Assembly (NCBI RefSeq): GCF_900603025.1
Contig: NZ_LR026975.1
Coordinates: forward strand, 2,480,001 to 2,544,000
DNA length: 64,000 nucleotides
Direction of reading: 5' to 3'
From: Mycolicibacterium hassiacum DSM 44199
GTDB lineage: Bacteria > Actinomycetota > Actinomycetes > Mycobacteriales > Mycobacteriaceae
Shown: in pieces, positions 18,641-26,902 of the stretch
Numbering within the stretch: the first letter of the stretch is position 1
Layout of the letters: each line of letters begins with the position of its first letter
The notes under the pieces: generated by a model
What the model was told of the DNA's origin: nothing
Seen by the model: only the letters and a program-made list of their open reading frames with translations
Database searches by the model: none
Position numbers and translations under genes: made by a program

Positions 18641-19327
18641 ATGGCCATCGACGTGACCGTGCTGCGGGTGTTCACCGATTCCGAGGGTAACCACGGCAAC
18701 CCGCTCGGAGTGGTCGACGCCGCGACGGTGCAACCCGGCGATCGGCAACGCATCGCTACCGAATTGGGTTTCAGCGAAACGATTTTCGTCGATCTTCCGC
18801 AGCCGGGTACCAGCACCGCGAGCGCGCACATCTACACCCCCGCGGTCCAGCTGCCGTTCGCCGGCCACCCCACCGTCGGCGCCGCCTGGTGGTTGCGCCA
18901 GCAGGGCACGCCGATCCACACCCTGCGGGTGCCGGCCGGAGTGGTTCAGGTGTCCTACGACGAGGACCTGACGTCGATCCGCGCCCGCGCCGAATGGGCG
19001 CCGGAACTGGCCATCCACGACCTGTCGTCGACCGAGGAGCTGCTCGCCGCCGACCCCAACGACTACGCCGACGGCGTCAGCCACTATCTGTGGACGTGGA
19101 CCGACCGGGAACGCGGACAACTGCGGGCCCGCATGTTCGCCGACGGGCTCGGGGTGACCGAGGACGAGGCCACCGGGTCCGCGGCGGTGCGCATCACCGA
19201 CTATCTGGCCCGCGACCTGACCGTCGTGCAGGGAAAGGGGTCGGTCATCTACACCGAATGGAACCCGGAGGGATGGGTGCGGGTCTCCGGTCGCGTGGTC
19301 GACGACGGCATCCGCCGGATCGACTGA
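18641..19327 (+). CDS. PhzF family isomerase/epimerase-like protein
   Basis: A 228-residue protein (Rv2716-like) of the diaminopimelate-epimerase-like PhzF family. Visible motifs: [15 protein letters not shown] near the N-terminus, GFSETIFV with the general acid/base glutamate, [14 protein letters not shown], and [17 protein letters not shown]. It is shorter than typical PhzF (~280), as is its mycobacterial homologue. The natural substrate is unknown; there are no phenazine genes nearby. The Rv2717c-like nitrobindin gene I expect after it is absent, and nrdR follows convergently after only 17 bp. Confidence 0.88.
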   Translation: MAIDVTVLRVFTDSEGNHGNPLGVVDAATVQPGDRQRIATELGFSETIFVDLPQPGTSTASAHIYTPAVQLPFAGHPTVGAAWWLRQQGTPIHTLRVPAGVVQVSYDEDLTSIRARAEWAPELAIHDLSSTEELLAADPNDYADGVSHYLWTWTDRERGQLRARMFADGLGVTEDEATGSAAVRITDYLARDLTVVQGKGSVIYTEWNPEGWVRVSGRVVDDGIRRID

Positions 19328-19344
19328 CGCACCCGCGCCGGGCG

Positions 19345-19815
19345 TCAGTTGGCGGTCGGCTGCGGTGACTTGCGGTGCTCGCGAAGCGCCTTGATCTCGC
19401 GCTCGAAGTCCTCGATCGAGTTGAAGCCGCGGTAGACCGACGCGAACCGCAGATAGGCCACCTCGTCGAGTTCCCGCAGCGGCCCCAGGATCGCCAGACC
19501 GACCTCGTGGCTGGGTACCTCGGGTGAACCGGTGGCCCGCACCGTGTCCTCGACCTGCTGGGCGAGCAGGTTCAGCGCGTCGTCGTCGACCTGCCGGCCC
19601 TGACAGGCCCGCCGCACGCCGTTGATGACCTTCTCCCGGCTGAACGGCTCGGTCACCCCGCTGCGCTTGACCACTGCCAACACCGCCGTCTCCACGGTGG
19701 TGAACCGCCTCCCGCACTGCGGGCACGATCTGCGCCGCCGAATCGCCTGACCCTCGTCGGTCTCACGGGAATCGACGACTCGGGAATCGGGGTGACGGCA
19801 GAACGGACAGTGCAT
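19345..19815 (-). CDS. nrdR: Transcriptional repressor NrdR
   Basis: Represses ribonucleotide reductase genes when (d)ATP is bound. 156 residues: the N-terminal zinc ribbon [40 protein letters not shown] (four cysteines) is followed by the ATP-cone ([24 protein letters not shown]). ATG at 19815 follows AAGGAG by 6 nt; the frame stays open upstream without family similarity. A TACGCT -10 lies about 45 bp upstream. It is adjacent to the chiZ-like gene on the same strand, as in M. tuberculosis. Confidence 0.96.
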   Translation of the reverse strand: MHCPFCRHPDSRVVDSRETDEGQAIRRRRSCPQCGRRFTTVETAVLAVVKRSGVTEPFSREKVINGVRRACQGRQVDDDALNLLAQQVEDTVRATGSPEVPSHEVGLAILGPLRELDEVAYLRFASVYRGFNSIEDFEREIKALREHRKSPQPTAN

Positions 19816-19862
19816 CACCGCTCCTTCGCCACGCCAACAAACGACCAGTCCGACCGCCTTTG

Positions 19863-19868
19863 AGCGTA
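19863..19868 (-). promoter_or_regulatory. Possible -10 of nrdR
   Basis: TACGCT on the minus strand, TANNNT type, about 47 bp before the nrdR ATG. Inference. Confidence 0.35.
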
Positions 19869-19977
19869 CCCGCGCGCCGACACCGGGGCGCAGGTCCGGG
19901 TCGGTTGGCGTGTTGGCGAACGGTTTCGCCGTCACCGGCGGTGCGGCGCCGCGGCGCTGGTCGGCCATGGCGGATCG

Positions 19978-20586
19978 TCAGCCCACCGGGGCGATCAGCG
20001 TCTGTCCGGGATTCACCGTCGGCGACTCGAGCTGGTTCAGCTCGCGGATCTGCTCGACCACCTGGCCGACCGGGGCGTCCGGGGCGACCCGCCGGGCCAC
20101 CTGATAGAGCGTCTCGCCGGCGTGCACCTGCACCACCGCCAATCGCCCCGGCGCCGGGGCGGATTCCCCGACCACGCCGCCGATCTGGGCGACCAGGCCC
20201 AGCCAGAGCGTGATCGCCGCGGCGACCAGCGCGAGCAACACGGTGGTGACCGGCGTGATCGGCCGCCGCCGCGAAGCGCGGGTCATCAACAGACCCGGCC
20301 CCCGGAAACGGACGGGTGCTCCCCCGCCGGTCCGCGGGTCCCGCGGCGATCGTCCGGGCCGCGGCGAGCCGACCACCATGCGCACCGGGCGGCGCGGGCC
20401 GACCCGCACCGGGCCGATCAGCCGCGGCTCGCGCCTCGGGGCGGTGGGCAGTGCGGTGTCGCGGCGGTATCCGGTCGCACGGCCCGCCACCGGGCGCGGC
20501 GCCGTCGCCCCAGCCGGACGCCGGCGCACCGGTCCGCGGGCCCCACCGGTGTGCTGCCCCCGTTGCCGGGTGTCGAGGATCGTCAT
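19978..20586 (-). CDS. LysM-domain membrane protein, ChiZ-like SOS-induced cell division inhibitor
   Basis: A 202-residue protein matching Rv2719c (ChiZ). The first 105 or so residues are Arg/Pro/Gly-rich and likely disordered in the cytoplasm; one transmembrane helix follows ([29 protein letters not shown]). The extracytoplasmic C-terminus is a LysM peptidoglycan-binding domain ([17 protein letters not shown]...[17 protein letters not shown]). M. tuberculosis ChiZ is DNA-damage induced and inhibits division. ATG at 20586 follows GGAGG by 5 nt. Three SOS-like boxes lie upstream. Confidence 0.88.
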   Translation of the reverse strand: MTILDTRQRGQHTGGARGPVRRRPAGATAPRPVAGRATGYRRDTALPTAPRREPRLIGPVRVGPRRPVRMVVGSPRPGRSPRDPRTGGGAPVRFRGPGLLMTRASRRRPITPVTTVLLALVAAAITLWLGLVAQIGGVVGESAPAPGRLAVVQVHAGETLYQVARRVAPDAPVGQVVEQIRELNQLESPTVNPGQTLIAPVG

Positions 20587-20672
20587 GTTCTCCTCCAAAC
20601 CTTCTCGCGGTCGTGTCGGTCGTCTGGCGTCCGGTAAGGGCTGTCGAATCGGCTCCGGTACGGATACCAGTT

Positions 20673-20731
20673 TCGCTAATGTGTTCGAACTCTACTCGCT
20701 CATGTGTTCGATTCATAGAACATGTGATCGA
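20673..20731. promoter_or_regulatory. Cluster of three tandem LexA-box-like elements upstream of the chiZ-like gene
   Basis: Measured against TCGAAC-N4-GTTCGA, box A is 20673-20688 (TCGCTAATGTGTTCGA, 9 of 12 positions), box B is 20696-20711 (TCGCTCATGTGTTCGA, 10 of 12), and box C is 20716-20731 (TAGAACATGTGATCGA, 10 of 12). Boxes A and B are 15/16 identical with a 23-bp period; all three share the spacer ATGT. Confidence 0.7.
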
Positions 20732-20799
20732 ACTGTTGCCTGACGATAGGACAGCCCGCCGACAACTCCGGACGGGCCGGATCTCGATTCCGACACGCC

Positions 20800-20815
20800 T
20801 CGAACAAATGTTTGA
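20800..20815. promoter_or_regulatory. LexA (SOS) box of lexA
   Basis: TCGAACAAATGTTTGA matches the mycobacterial SOS box TCGAAC-N4-GTTCGA at 11 of 12 defined positions. It lies about 20 bp upstream of the lexA -10, where bound LexA would block the promoter. Confidence 0.85.
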
Positions 20816-20834
20816 TAAACACGCGCCCGGCGGC

Positions 20835-20840
20835 TACATT
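20835..20840 (+). promoter_or_regulatory. -10 element of lexA (leaderless)
   Basis: TACATT ends 7 nt before the lexA ATG at 20848. Confidence 0.6.
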
Positions 20841-20847
20841 CGGCGCC

Positions 20848-21552
20848 ATGGACTCCAGCACCGAAAACCCGGGCGACGGCGACGACATCGGGGGTGGCCG
20901 CGGACCGGACACCGGTCTGACCGAGCGGCAGCGCACGATTCTCGAGGTCATCCGCCAGTCGGTGACCACGCGGGGATACCCGCCCAGCATCCGTGAGATC
21001 GGCGACGCCGTGGGGCTGACGTCCACCTCGTCGGTCGCCCACCAGTTGCGGACGCTGGAGCGAAAGGGCTACCTGCGGCGCGATCCCAACCGGCCGCGGG
21101 CGGTCGACGTGCGCGGCGTGGACGATCCAACCAGACCGCTGGTCAGCACCGACGTCGCCGGATCCGATGCGCTACCCGAGCCGACCTACGTTCCGGTGCT
21201 CGGCCGGATCGCCGCGGGCGGGCCGATCCTGGCCGAGGAGGCGGTCGAGGACGTCTTCCCGCTCCCCCGCGAACTCGTCGGCGAGGGATCGCTGTTCCTG
21301 CTCAAGGTCGTCGGCGACTCGATGGTCGACGCCGCCATCTGCGACGGCGACTGGGTCGTGGTACGCCAGCAGAACGTCGCCGACAACGGCGACATCGTGG
21401 CCGCGATGATCGACGGCGAGGCCACCGTGAAGACGTTCAAGCGCACCCGCGGCCAGGTCTGGCTGATGCCGCACAACCCCGCCTACGACCCGATCCCGGG
21501 CAACGACGCGGCGATCCTCGGCAAGGTCGTGACCGTCATCCGCAAGATCTAG
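20848..21552 (+). CDS. lexA: SOS repressor LexA
   Basis: Represses DNA-damage genes and self-cleaves when RecA is activated. 234 residues: a polar N-terminal extension, the winged helix-turn-helix ([55 protein letters not shown]), then the S24 peptidase domain with the Ala-Gly cleavage site (IAAGGP), catalytic Ser ([11 protein letters not shown]) and Lys (TVKTFKR). ATG at 20848 is fixed by the TACATT -10 seven nt upstream; an in-frame ATG upstream would lie across the SOS box. Divergent from the chiZ-like gene. Confidence 0.97.
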   Translation: MDSSTENPGDGDDIGGGRGPDTGLTERQRTILEVIRQSVTTRGYPPSIREIGDAVGLTSTSSVAHQLRTLERKGYLRRDPNRPRAVDVRGVDDPTRPLVSTDVAGSDALPEPTYVPVLGRIAAGGPILAEEAVEDVFPLPRELVGEGSLFLLKVVGDSMVDAAICDGDWVVVRQQNVADNGDIVAAMIDGEATVKTFKRTRGQVWLMPHNPAYDPIPGNDAAILGKVVTVIRKI

Positions 21553-21579
21553 CCGGCCCCGGCGATCCGCCGGAGCCGC

Positions 21580-23730
21580 TCACTCGTCCTCGCTACCGGC
21601 CTCACCGCCCGGCTGAAAGCCGTTGGCTTGCGCGAGTTCGGCTGTGGCGAACCAGATCTCGGGCTGCACCTCGGCGTAGCCGGGATCGCCCGGGGCCCAG
21701 AACCGCCCGGCACTGGCGCTGGCCTTGACCGGATAACCCTCCGGCGGCTCGTCGCCCGCATTGGGATCGGCCAGTACGAACGCCGTTCGCAACATCTGCG
21801 GTTCGTCCTCGTCGTCCTCGATCCGGGCGTGCCGGCCCGTGTCGCGCAGCGGGTCACGCCGGGGCGGGGCCTGCGGTTCGGGGATCACCCGGGTCGGCGC
21901 GGTGTCGACGTCGTCGGGGTTCTCGTCGTCCTCGAACGTCCCCGTGTCGAAGGCACCCCGGTCCGGAACCGCGGACATCGGCGCCTCCGCCGCCGTCTCG
22001 GGCTCGGCCGCCGTTCCCGGCGGCGCGCCGACGACGTCGTGCTCCACCCCGAAGTCGGGACCGGCCTCCGGGGCGGGTGCGGTGAAACCCTGCCCGGTGG
22101 CGGCGGCACCGACGGCACCGGCGGAAGCCGCCGGACCGAACGCACCGGCCCGGCTCCCCTGGATCGGGGCGCTCCACGGATCGACCTCGGGCAGCGAGGG
22201 CTCCGAATGCGGGGCCAGCGCGCCGAGGCCCTCCTGCGCGTAGCGGTCCCCGAACAGCCGGGCGGCCTCATCGGCCGGAACCGGCTGCGGCGTGCCCTCG
22301 CCGTCGTACGACGCCTCGGGCTCACCGCCGAACTCCTCGTCGTCGGCGTCGTAGTCGTCGGCGAACGGGTCCTCCCCACCCCCGCGCCGCCGGCGCAGGA
22401 CCGCGAACAGCACCAGCGCGATCAGCACCAGCAGCGGAATCAGGGCGAGCAGCCACCACCAACTGCCGGCGAACCGGCCCTCGTCGTCGGTATCGGCGGC
22501 CGCCGGGCCCGCGGTCGACTCGGATCCGGCGTAGCCGGGCACCTCCAGCCCGCTGAGCTGATCGGCCAGCTCGGCGGGCTCGGTGGTGAACGTGTTGGTC
22601 GTGCGGTTCCACGACACGTTGCCGCCGGTGAACGTCTGGGTGATGACGTCACCGTTCTCGCTCTGGTCGGCGGTGGGGGCGCCGAGCGGTCCGGCCGCGC
22701 CGCCCAGGCGGTCCCAGGCGGCGGCCATCGCGCCGCGCACGATCACCGCACCGTGGTCGGGGGTCCAGAAGATGACCGGTCCGTCCTCGGCCGCGAAGCG
22801 AGCCATCCGGCTTTCGGTGGCGAAGCCGCCGTCGGTCTCTCCGGAGATCGGGAAACCCAGGTCGCCCGCGGGCCCGCCGACGCTCTCGTACTTCTGCAGC
22901 AGCTGGCCGGTCAGCACGCGAGCACCGGTCTCGGGGGTGTAGAAGATCTTCCCGCCGGCGAACTTCTGCACCAGCCCGTTCGCGCCGATCGGCTCCGGCG
23001 GGCCCTCCGCCTTGCCCAGCGGGCCGAGCGGACCGCCGGCGGCGCGGCGCGCCGCGTTGATCGCGCTGACCGGGTCGTCGGGCACCGCCAACCCTTCCAG
23101 CTGGCCGGCCACCTCCGGCGGCACCGTGGTGAACGTCTTCTCCTCGAGGTTGTAGGTCAGCTCACCGCCGGTGAACTTCTGGCTGACCAGGTCGCCGTGG
23201 TAGACCTCGTCCTCGGCCGGCACCCCCAGCACACCGGTGGAGCCGCCCAGCCGGTCCCAGGCCGCGTTGATCGCGCCGCGCACCACCCGCGCCCCGGTTT
23301 CGGGCGTGAAGAAGATGACCGGGTTGTCCGGCGCGCTGAACGTGACGTTCAGGCTGCCCGGGGCGCGCCCCGGCGACTCGTCGATGGTCGGAAATCCGAG
23401 ATCGCCGTCGGCCGGCCCGCCGAGCGACTCGTACTTCTCCAGAATCGCGCCCTGAACGAAATGTGCGCCGGTTTGCGGCGTGAAGAATATCTTGCCTCGC
23501 GCGAAGTCCTGCGCAAAACCGTCACCGACCCGGTAGACGTCGCCCTGCCGGGGCCCGAGCGGCCCGATCTCACCGCCGCTGGCCTGCCACGTCGCGTTGA
23601 TCGCGTCGTTGGCCTCGACCTCGGGCTGGGCCGCCGCCGACGGGGCGAGCAACACCGCCGCCAACGCCAGCAGCGAACCGACAACCATTCGCTGGATTAC
23701 TGCTCTGCGCCGGGTCCTTCGCCCGCTCAT
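21580..23730 (-). CDS. Secreted/anchored LGFP-repeat cell-envelope protein
   Basis: A 716-residue protein (Rv2721c-like). Sec signal peptide at residues 1-34 (MVVGSLLALAAVLLAPSAAAQ), then two tandem halves of about 185 residues, each with LGFP-type repeats: AINATWQASGGEIGPLG, YESLGGPADGDLGFP, AWDRLGGSTGVLGVP, and again GGPLGPLG, YESVGGPAGDLGFP, AWDRLGGAAGPLGAP. LGFP repeats are thought to tether proteins to the mycolyl-arabinogalactan wall. A transmembrane helix follows at about residues 424-446 and then a 270-residue acidic cytoplasmic tail. ATG at 23730 has AGGAGG 4 nt upstream. Confidence 0.9.
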   Translation of the reverse strand: MSGRRTRRRAVIQRMVVGSLLALAAVLLAPSAAAQPEVEANDAINATWQASGGEIGPLGPRQGDVYRVGDGFAQDFARGKIFFTPQTGAHFVQGAILEKYESLGGPADGDLGFPTIDESPGRAPGSLNVTFSAPDNPVIFFTPETGARVVRGAINAAWDRLGGSTGVLGVPAEDEVYHGDLVSQKFTGGELTYNLEEKTFTTVPPEVAGQLEGLAVPDDPVSAINAARRAAGGPLGPLGKAEGPPEPIGANGLVQKFAGGKIFYTPETGARVLTGQLLQKYESVGGPAGDLGFPISGETDGGFATESRMARFAAEDGPVIFWTPDHGAVIVRGAMAAAWDRLGGAAGPLGAPTADQSENGDVITQTFTGGNVSWNRTTNTFTTEPAELADQLSGLEVPGYAGSESTAGPAAADTDDEGRFAGSWWWLLALIPLLVLIALVLFAVLRRRRGGGEDPFADDYDADDEEFGGEPEASYDGEGTPQPVPADEAARLFGDRYAQEGLGALAPHSEPSLPEVDPWSAPIQGSRAGAFGPAASAGAVGAAATGQGFTAPAPEAGPDFGVEHDVVGAPPGTAAEPETAAEAPMSAVPDRGAFDTGTFEDDENPDDVDTAPTRVIPEPQAPPRRDPLRDTGRHARIEDDEDEPQMLRTAFVLADPNAGDEPPEGYPVKASASAGRFWAPGDPGYAEVQPEIWFATAELAQANGFQPGGEAGSEDE

Positions 23731-24002
23731 TCATCCTCCTGCGGTCGGCGCAAATTCGTGAACCGTTCCGCGCCCTTCAGTTGAAACGTCACCGGTCTGC
23801 ACAGAAAATACCCGGCAATACGAAAATCTCCGGTATCTGACCGTATTGAAGAGCAAGTTTTGTCGATTTGTGTCCCGCCGGGTGTAGGCCCCGCCGCCGA
23901 ACTGCGGTGATCGAATCATTGCGTAGGCGAACGAATCGTGGTCCGTTCCAGCCGGTGTGCGGACGGACGCCCAGTCGCCGTCGACCCCTAGACTCGTCCA
24001 TC
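23731..24002. other. 272-bp divergent intergenic region
   Basis: Lies between the LGFP protein gene and the molybdopterin oxidoreductase. It is noticeably AT-richer than its surroundings around 23800-23880, consistent with promoters for both genes. The only element I can place is the TAGACT at 23989-23994. Confidence 0.5.
23989..23994 (+). promoter_or_regulatory. -10 element of the molybdopterin oxidoreductase gene
   Basis: TAGACT ends 8 nt before the GTG at 24003, giving a probable leaderless mRNA. Confidence 0.5.
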
Positions 24003-26300
24003 GTGGCCGCCGCCAAGACCAGCCTCACGCATTGGGGCGCCTTCCGTGCCCGCGTCGCCGACGGTGACATCGCCGCCGTCGCACCGGTGCACACCAGCGA
24101 CCCGTCTCCCCTGCTGGGCAACCTCGTGGGTTCGGTGCGCCACCGCAGCCGCGTCACCACCCCGGCGGTCCGGCGCGGGTGGCTGCGCGACGGCCCCGGT
24201 CCGACCGACCGGCGCGGGGCCGACGAGTTCGTTCCGGTGTCATGGGATTACCTCACCGAACTGCTCGCCGACGAGTTGCGCAGGGTCATTGACACCCACG
24301 GCAACGAGGCCATCTACGGCGGTTCGTACGGCTGGGCCAGCGCCGGCCGCTTCCACCACGCCCAGAGCCAGGTGCACCGCTTCCTGAACTGCATTGGCGG
24401 ATACACCTTTTCGCGTCACTCGTACAGCCTCGGCGCTACCGGGGTGATCATGCCGCGGGTGGTCGGCACCCACGATAACCTGTTCAAACGCTCCACCGAG
24501 TGGCAGGTGATCGTCGAGAACACCGATTTGCTGGTGTGTTTCGGTGGACTCGCGCTGAAGAACACCGCCGTCAACGACGGCGGTACCACCGCGCATCCGG
24601 CCCGCGACGCGCTGCAACGGTTCCGCGCGCGCGGCGGGCGGATCGTCTCGTTCTCCCCGTTACGCGACGACGTCGACGGCGAATGCGAGTGGTACGCACC
24701 GATACCGGGCACCGACGTGGCGATCATGCTCGCGCTGGCCCACGTGCTGGCCACCGAGGGGCTGCTCGACCGCGATTTCCTGGACACCTACTGCACCGGA
24801 TACGACCGCTTCGAACGCTATCTGCTCGGCCGCGACGACGGCGTGCCGAAATCGCCGGGCTGGGCGGAGCCGATCTGCGGGGTGCCCGCCGACGACCTGG
24901 TGCGGCTGGCCCGCCGGATGGCCGCCGGCCGCACCCTGGTCACCGTCAGCTGGTCGCTGCAGCGCACCCGCTACGGCGAGCAGGCGCCGTGGATGGGCGT
25001 GACCCTGGCGGCGATGCTCGGCCAGATCGGCCTGCCGGGCGGCGGATTCGGGCACGGTTACGGGTCGATGAACGAACCGGGGCTGGCCCCGCTGCGGTGC
25101 CGGCTGCCGTCACTTCCGCAGGGCGTCAACCCGGTTCGCACGTTCATTCCGGTCGCCGCGATCAGCGATATGCTGCTGCGCCCCGGTGAACAGTTCGACT
25201 ACAACGGCCTGCGGCTGACCTATCCCGACATCCGGCTGGTGTACTGGGCCGGCGGCAACCCGTTCCACCACCACCAGAACATTCCGCGGCTGCGGCGTGC
25301 GCTGGCCCGGGTGGACACCGTGGTGGTGCACGATCCGTACTGGACCCCGATGGCCAAACACGCCGACATCGTGGTGCCGTCGACGACCGCCTACGAACGC
25401 GACGACTTCTCCGGTTCGCACACCGATCCGCTTCTGGTGGCGATGCCCGCGCTGACCGAACCGTACGCGCAGGCGCGCGACGACTACAGCACCTTCGCCG
25501 CACTGGCCGAGCGGATGGGGGTCGGCGAACGGTTCACCGAGGGCCGCACCGCCTGGCAGTGGCTGCGGCATCTGTACCGGACCTGGGCCGAACAACTGGA
25601 TTTCGAGGTGCCGACCTTCGACGAGTTCTGGCGCCGCGGCCATCTCCGGTTGCCGACGCAGACCGGGCTGACGTTGTTCGCCGATTTCCGCGCCGACCCG
25701 CAGCGGCACCGGCTGAACACCCCCAGCGGACGCATCGAGATCTTCTCCGCCGACATCGACGGGTTCGGCTATCCCGACTGCGCCGGTCATCCCAAGTGGT
25801 ACGAGCCGCCGGAGTGGCTGCGCGGTCCGCGGGCCGCCCGCTATCCGCTGGTGCTGCTGGCGAACCAGCCTGCGACGCGGCTGCACAGCCAGCTCGACGG
25901 CGGCGCCACCAGCCAGGCGTCGAAAGTTCAAGGGCGCGAACCGATGCGGATGAACCCGAAGGACGCCGCGGTGCGCGGGCTGGTCGACGGCGATGTGGTG
26001 CGGGTGTTCAACGACCGCGGCGCGTGTCTGGCCGGTGTGGTGATCGACGAGCGCGTCCGGGAGAACGTGGTGCAGCTGTCGACCGGTGCGTGGTACGACC
26101 CCGCCGACCCGGCGGACCCGGACGCGATGTGCGTGCACGGCAATCCGAATGTGCTCACCGACGATTCGGGCACCTCGTCGCTGGCCCACGGCTGCACCGG
26201 GGCGCATACGCTGGTGCAGGTGGAGAAGTTCGTCGGTGAACCGCCCCCGGTGCGGGCGCACGAACCACCGGTGCTGGTGTCCGAACCGGACGCGCGATGA
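24003..26300 (+). CDS. Molybdopterin-dependent oxidoreductase, BisC/TorA/DMSO reductase type
   Basis: A 765-residue bis-MGD enzyme of the DMSO-reductase family without an N-terminal Fe-S cysteine motif. No twin-arginine signal is seen, so it is probably cytoplasmic like BisC (biotin or methionine sulfoxide reductase). Landmarks: LTHWGAFRARV at the N-terminus, the segment around residues 138-155 (SRHSYSLGATGVIMPRVVG), where Ser142 aligns with the Mo-ligating serine, WAGGNPFHHHQN, HADIVVPSTTAYERDD and the C-terminal dinucleotide-binding LLANQPATRLHSQLD. GTG at 24003 follows a -10 by 8 nt. It overlaps the next gene by ATGA. Confidence 0.88.
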   Translation: MAAAKTSLTHWGAFRARVADGDIAAVAPVHTSDPSPLLGNLVGSVRHRSRVTTPAVRRGWLRDGPGPTDRRGADEFVPVSWDYLTELLADELRRVIDTHGNEAIYGGSYGWASAGRFHHAQSQVHRFLNCIGGYTFSRHSYSLGATGVIMPRVVGTHDNLFKRSTEWQVIVENTDLLVCFGGLALKNTAVNDGGTTAHPARDALQRFRARGGRIVSFSPLRDDVDGECEWYAPIPGTDVAIMLALAHVLATEGLLDRDFLDTYCTGYDRFERYLLGRDDGVPKSPGWAEPICGVPADDLVRLARRMAAGRTLVTVSWSLQRTRYGEQAPWMGVTLAAMLGQIGLPGGGFGHGYGSMNEPGLAPLRCRLPSLPQGVNPVRTFIPVAAISDMLLRPGEQFDYNGLRLTYPDIRLVYWAGGNPFHHHQNIPRLRRALARVDTVVVHDPYWTPMAKHADIVVPSTTAYERDDFSGSHTDPLLVAMPALTEPYAQARDDYSTFAALAERMGVGERFTEGRTAWQWLRHLYRTWAEQLDFEVPTFDEFWRRGHLRLPTQTGLTLFADFRADPQRHRLNTPSGRIEIFSADIDGFGYPDCAGHPKWYEPPEWLRGPRAARYPLVLLANQPATRLHSQLDGGATSQASKVQGREPMRMNPKDAAVRGLVDGDVVRVFNDRGACLAGVVIDERVRENVVQLSTGAWYDPADPADPDAMCVHGNPNVLTDDSGTSSLAHGCTGAHTLVQVEKFVGEPPPVRAHEPPVLVSEPDAR

Positions 26301-26800
26301 CCGAGTCGCTGCGGGTGCGGGAGCGGGGCCGCGTCCTCACGTTCACCTTCGACGACCTGGTGCGCTACCACGGGTTCGGTGCGCTCGGCGGGCTGGCGGT
26401 GGCGTTCAAGGCCATGCTCCGCGCGTTCGGCGCGCTCAGCCCGGGCGAACCGGTGTCCCGGCGGGCGGTGCGGGTGTGGACGCCGTTTCGCGGCCCCGGC
26501 GCCCGCGACGGGTTCGAGGCGGTCACCCGCGCGGTCACCGACGGCCGCTACCACGTGGACCGGTCGCTGGTGCGTACCGACCGCGGTCCGCTGCTGGAGG
26601 ATTTCATGTTCCGGGTCGGCGTCGAGGACCGCGCGGTCACGGTGCTGCTGCGCGACGGGTTCGTCACCGCCGAGTTCATCGAGCTGGCCCGCACCGAGGA
26701 CCGCACCGACGAGCAGGAGCGCCGCCTCGACGCGTTGAAGGAGCAGCTGGCCGAGCGGGTGCTGGCCGCCCCCACCCCCGAGGTGTTCGACCTGGACTGA
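26297..26800 (+). CDS. Hypothetical protein, possible cysteine-free FmdE-fold protein
   Basis: A 167-residue soluble protein translationally coupled (ATGA) to the molybdopterin oxidoreductase. I see a faint resemblance to FmdE (formylmethanofuran dehydrogenase subunit E) proteins: FDDLVRYHGFGALGGLAVAFKAMLRAFG recalls the FHGHxCPGLxxGxRA start of that family, and RVWTPFRGPGARDGFEAVTRAV its central segment. All the usual cysteines are missing. A charged helix ends the protein (RTEDRTDEQERRLDALKEQLAERVL). A role in maturing or partnering the Mo enzyme is plausible but unproven. Confidence 0.6.
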   Translation: MTESLRVRERGRVLTFTFDDLVRYHGFGALGGLAVAFKAMLRAFGALSPGEPVSRRAVRVWTPFRGPGARDGFEAVTRAVTDGRYHVDRSLVRTDRGPLLEDFMFRVGVEDRAVTVLLRDGFVTAEFIELARTEDRTDEQERRLDALKEQLAERVLAAPTPEVFDLD

Positions 26801-26819
26801 GCCCCGCTCCCGTTTTCTG

Positions 26820-26880
26820 CGCGAGCAGACGCGAACTCCCCCGGAATCGCGCCGAACCGGGGGTTTTGCGTCTGCTCGCG
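26820..26880. repeat. 61-bp bipartite palindrome at a convergent junction
   Basis: Outer arms CGCGAGCAGACGC (26820-26832) and its exact complement (26868-26880); inner arms CCCCCGG (26838-26844) and CCGGGGG (26857-26863) around a 12-nt loop. T-rich sequence precedes and A-rich sequence follows, so the RNA stem could extend further. It may act as a bidirectional terminator; it resembles a dispersed mycobacterial intergenic palindrome. Confidence 0.8.
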
Positions 26881-26902
26881 GGAAAAAAGTCCGGGAAGAA
26901 AG

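Noticed and set aside
21628..23784. 718-codon open frame on the plus strand opposite the LGFP gene, and other long antisense frames (e.g. 41127-42446 opposite recA)
   Set aside because: High-GC DNA leaves the complementary frame open. Translations are Arg/Gly/Val-rich without family motifs, and the opposite strands encode clear proteins.
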